A DNA stretch of 7,090 bases from an uncultured Rhizobiaceae group bacterium. GTDB lineage: Bacteria > Pseudomonadota > Alphaproteobacteria > Rhizobiales > Rhizobiaceae. Both the position numbers and the translations under genes were made by a program. The notes beneath the pieces were generated by a model. That model saw only the letters and a program-made list of their open reading frames with translations. It ran no database searches and had not been told where the DNA came from. Positions 6,001 through 7,090 of this stretch are shown here, piece by piece (positions within the stretch are counted from its first letter, which is position 1; every line of letters begins with the position of its first letter). The DNA is taken from contig CALFBU010000295.1 of the NCBI GenBank assembly GCA_937951455.1, forward strand, positions 1 through 7,090, in the 5' to 3' direction.

Positions 6001-6846
6001 TTAAGCTCTAAGCACTTCCAGCATGGCAAGCTGGTCTTTGTTCAAAGCACTGTCAGGCGTTAAAACGGCCATGGCGAGTGCTTTTCGATATTCTTCATCA
6101 ACGCTAGGCATGGGAGCTTTTAAAAGCGCCATCAACAGCACTTTGGCTTTTTCCAGACTTGCGCCAAAGCGTTCAATCACCGCTTGCACGGTGACATGTT
6201 GTTCCGGATCATCAAGCCAGCAATCATAGTCTGTTGCAATACAAATCGTTGCATAAGAAAGTTGCGCCTCACGTGCCAAGAAAACCTCAGGCACATTCGT
6301 CATGCCAACCAAATCACACCCCGCTCCACGCATGAAAAAACTTTCAGCTTTCGTACCAAGACGCGGACCTTCTACACAGGCATATGTTTTATCAACATGC
6401 AGCTTGGTATCACTTTCCTGCGCGATTTTCGCGATCCAGTTGGATACATCAGGACATGTCGGAATGGCAGTGGAGACATGCGCCGCGATGCCATTTCCAA
6501 AAAACGTATACTCACGCTTGCCTTTGGTTAGATCCAGATATTGCGAAGGTACGGTAAAATCACCAGGCGCAATTTCCTCTCGTAAACTTCCAACAGCTGA
6601 AAACCCTACAACCATTCGTGCACCTGCTTTTTTCAAGGCGAAAATATTGGCACGGTAATTGATTTCATGCGGCAGATAAGCATGTCCTGCTCCATGGCGT
6701 GGCAAAAACAAAAACTCTCTATCGCCAGCGCGCAATGTTTTCACAGGTGCCGAAGGCTTTCCAAAAGGCGTTTCAATTTCTTCTTCTGAAACAAGCTCAA
6801 CACCTTCAATATGATAAAGGCCCGTACCACCAATAATCGCAAGCAT
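6001..6846 (-). CDS. mtnP: S-methyl-5'-thioadenosine phosphorylase-type nucleoside phosphorylase
   Basis: A protein of 281 residues of the PNP/MTAP family (PNP_UDP_1), the usual length for this trimeric cytoplasmic enzyme. It would split an adenosine-type nucleoside with phosphate into adenine and a 5-substituted ribose 1-phosphate. The phosphate-binding N-terminus GGTGLY (6-11), the PRHGAGHAYLPHEINYRAN stretch (49-67), SAVGSL (83-88), CVEGPRLGTKAES (157-169) and MTNVPEVFLAREA (182-194) are all present. ATDYDCW (204-210) matches the MTAP signature whose aspartate selects 6-aminopurines, so adenine rather than guanine or hypoxanthine is the likely base. In the EGPR segment, LGTK stands where FSSR or FST is usual. 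The ATG at 6846 follows a GAGAG-type ribosome binding site (about 6855-6859). It lies 29 bases after the radical SAM gene and 6 bases before the glycosyltransferase. It may do methionine salvage, but the neighbours suggest a 5'-deoxyadenosine-like or adenosylated intermediate as substrate. Confidence 0.92.
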   Translation of the reverse strand: MLAIIGGTGLYHIEGVELVSEEEIETPFGKPSAPVKTLRAGDREFLFLPRHGAGHAYLPHEINYRANIFALKKAGARMVVGFSAVGSLREEIAPGDFTVPSQYLDLTKGKREYTFFGNGIAAHVSTAIPTCPDVSNWIAKIAQESDTKLHVDKTYACVEGPRLGTKAESFFMRGAGCDLVGMTNVPEVFLAREAQLSYATICIATDYDCWLDDPEQHVTVQAVIERFGASLEKAKVLLMALLKAPMPSVDEEYRKALAMAVLTPDSALNKDQLAMLEVLRA

Positions 6847-6875
6847 GGTTTATTCTCTCAAATCACTCTATAACG

Positions 6876-7090
6876 CTAGTCTTTAACACTGCAGGCGCCA
6901 CCACCCAATACACAAAACTTTGCACAAAAGCGATGGTTAAGCGGAACAGGCCTTGAGGCTTCCTTGAGTGTGTTGCCCAGATTAAACTGCTGGTCATAGG
7001 CAAGCAGGGTACAGGCCTGAACGGAAGGTTTTTCGTCGCCCTTGTGTTTGACCACCATGCGCGACGATGAACACATCATATCAGCAGGGT
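6876..7090 (-). CDS. C-terminal tail of a probable radical SAM protein with SPASM-like cysteines (partial)
   Basis: Only the last 70 or so residues are inside the window; the frame stays open through the right edge, reading PAD before two internal methionines (7074-7079), so these ATGs are not starts. The tail has five cysteines in a pattern like auxiliary iron-sulfur cluster domains: one in MMCSSSRMVV, one 20 residues later in QACTLLAYD, then CAKFCVLGGGAC near the end (CX3CX6C). Between them lies FNLGNTLKEA, matching the 'xLGNxxe' element of SPASM/twitch domains. The radical SAM core with its CX3CX2C motif would lie outside the window, so the assignment rests on the tail and on the neighbours. 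It does not look like the ArsS C-terminus, which carries a HCFGCTAGAGSSC-like motif. The stop (TAG, 6876-6878) is 29 bases before the phosphorylase start, so it probably heads or belongs to the same operon. Confidence 0.65.
   Translation of the reverse strand, partial: PADMMCSSSRMVVKHKGDEKPSVQACTLLAYDQQFNLGNTLKEASRPVPLNHRFCAKFCVLGGGACSVKD

Noticed and set aside
6184..6658. Two plus-strand frames (115 and 118 codons) opposite the phosphorylase gene
   Set aside because: They overlap each other and a clearly real minus-strand gene; the composition is that of antisense translation.
7074..7079. Start of a small 67-residue protein at the tandem ATGs near the right edge
   Set aside because: The same frame continues upstream to the edge without a stop, and the sequence looks like a C-terminal cluster domain, so a truncated larger protein is more likely.
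1..7090. CRISPR arrays, tRNA or rRNA genes, insertion sequences, attachment sites
   Set aside because: No regularly spaced direct repeats, cloverleaf-like sequence, transposase reading frame or flanking terminal repeats were seen; the window is nearly fully coding.

Overview
The window holds two convergent gene blocks and no gene-free stretch longer than about 65 bases. Protein sequence, tight packing and a roughly balanced base composition suggest a Gram-negative proteobacterium. The style of the ABC transporter and of the minus-strand proteins makes an alphaproteobacterium (perhaps marine or Rhodospirillales-like) my best guess, but this rests on recognition and not on a marker gene.

Left block, plus strand (1-4647): a complete set of HAAT/Liv-type ABC transporter genes in the order binding protein, livG, livF, livH, livM. 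The periplasmic binding-protein gene is cut by the left edge. A strong intrinsic terminator (787-816) separates it from the membrane and ATPase genes. The next four genes are packed with a 1-base overlap (livG/livF), a 4-base gap (livF/livH) and a 4-base overlap (livH/livM). The predicted machine is a periplasmic receptor, two ATPases and two permeases importing branched-chain amino acids or a related small amide or amino acid. The terminator would let the receptor be made in excess of the membrane complex.

Right block, minus strand (read from 7090 down to 4631): the C-terminal tail of a probable radical SAM protein with a SPASM-like cysteine pattern (cut by the right edge), a methylthioadenosine phosphorylase-type nucleoside phosphorylase, a family 2 glycosyltransferase of the TIGR04283 type, and a DUF2064/TIGR04282 GT-A-fold transferase. 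Gaps are 29 and 6 bases, then a 4-base overlap, so these look like one operon. The TIGR04282/TIGR04283 pair is known as radical-SAM-associated and is named after arsenosugar-type cassettes. With a radical SAM enzyme and an adenine-releasing phosphorylase next door, the block could be a pathway that builds a 5'-modified ribosyl compound from S-adenosylmethionine. This is the most interesting part of the window, but the chemistry is inference.

The two blocks converge and their last genes overlap by 17 bases at 4631-4647. There is no intergenic terminator; a 10-base inverted repeat lies just inside the minus-strand gene (4679-4719).
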